From Neisseriaceae bacterium (lineage in GTDB: Bacteria; Pseudomonadota; Gammaproteobacteria; Burkholderiales; Neisseriaceae): 13,344 bases of DNA. The notes beneath the pieces are model-generated. The model worked only from the letters and a program-made list of their open reading frames with translations, had not been told where the DNA came from and ran no database searches. The DNA lies in contig JAFWUA010000028.1 in the NCBI GenBank assembly GCA_017518785.1, positions 1-13,344 of the forward strand. Reading direction: 5' to 3'. Position numbers and translations under genes: made by a program. Of this stretch, positions 13,244 through 13,344 are shown one piece after another. How positions within the stretch are numbered: position 1 is the stretch's first letter; every line of letters starts with the position of its first letter.

Positions 13244-13344
13244 GATTTATAATATATTGATTTTTCGTAGTTAAATACGACAAATTCGGTATTTCCCCTT
13301 GTTGTCGATTGTTTTAGATAAATGTTTTTTTATTATTAAAAGGA
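13244..13344 (+). promoter_or_regulatory. Riboswitch expression platform and ribosome-binding site
   Basis: This leader holds two mutually exclusive hairpins: TCGTA/TACGA (13265-13269 with 13276-13280), and CGACAA/TTGTCG (13278-13283 with 13302-13307), which share the bases CGA. The second is followed by ATTGTTTTAG. The window ends in AAAAGGA, a Shine-Dalgarno, so the controlled start codon lies a few bases further on. Which helix is the off state cannot be told by eye. Confidence 0.45.

Noticed and set aside
1..13344. Canonical Neisseria uptake sequence GCCGTCTGAA
   Set aside because: No copy was seen on either strand while scanning, so the genome is not read as a typical Neisseria.
1..13344. 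tRNA, rRNA, toxin-antitoxin or phage defence genes
   Set aside because: No cloverleaf, rRNA segment or recognisable defence domain was found; the ASCH protein stands alone without an evident partner.

Overview
This window looks like a chromosomal segment of a low-GC betaproteobacterium, most likely of the family Neisseriaceae. The gene set (purU, glmM, dsbA, zapE, der-hfq, tkt, a PhaM-like gene) is ordinary housekeeping. The lineage clue is a 12-base word, AGTCTGCCGGAA, found 14 times exactly on both strands. It often sits as inverted pairs behind genes, as the DNA uptake sequence (DUS) of Neisseria does. It resembles known DUS dialects but is not one I recognise. I cannot name a species.

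Layout. 1-971: purU (+), more GC-rich than the rest by line sampling, with a DUS of another dialect (AGGCTGCCTGAA) 4 bases before its start codon. 971-1622: a small AT-rich ASCH-domain gene (+) between two copies of a roughly 134-base inverted-repeat element. 1651-4704: a tight minus-strand cluster read glmM, dedA, azlC, azlD. 4842-5444: yigZ (+), convergent with dsbA (-) across a DUS-pair terminator. 5544-8344: zapE, an FtsN-like SPOR gene and dsbA (-). 8476-10290: der then hfq (-), each with an intrinsic terminator. 10377-12353: tkt (-), with a third inverted-repeat element, flanked by an 8-base direct repeat, just upstream of its promoter. 12660-12950: a PhaM-like gene (-). 13151-13243: a TPP riboswitch (+) whose controlled gene starts just past the window end.

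Themes. Cell-envelope functions cluster: GlmM makes glucosamine-1-phosphate for peptidoglycan and LPS, DedA is a lipid-carrier or membrane-homeostasis protein, FtsN-like and ZapE act at division, and DsbA folds periplasmic proteins. Hfq and Der serve RNA regulation and ribosome assembly. Transketolase and the TPP riboswitch both concern thiamine pyrophosphate, though nothing shows they are co-regulated.

The most interesting signals are the divergent DUS dialect, which lacks the CTG of known dialects at positions 8-10; the foreign-dialect DUS at purU; the inverted-repeat family with an apparent target duplication and a gene between two copies; and a 39-base tandem repeat in the SPOR gene in which every unit carries a DUS-like core. 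No CRISPR array, tRNA, rRNA, transposase or defence system was seen.
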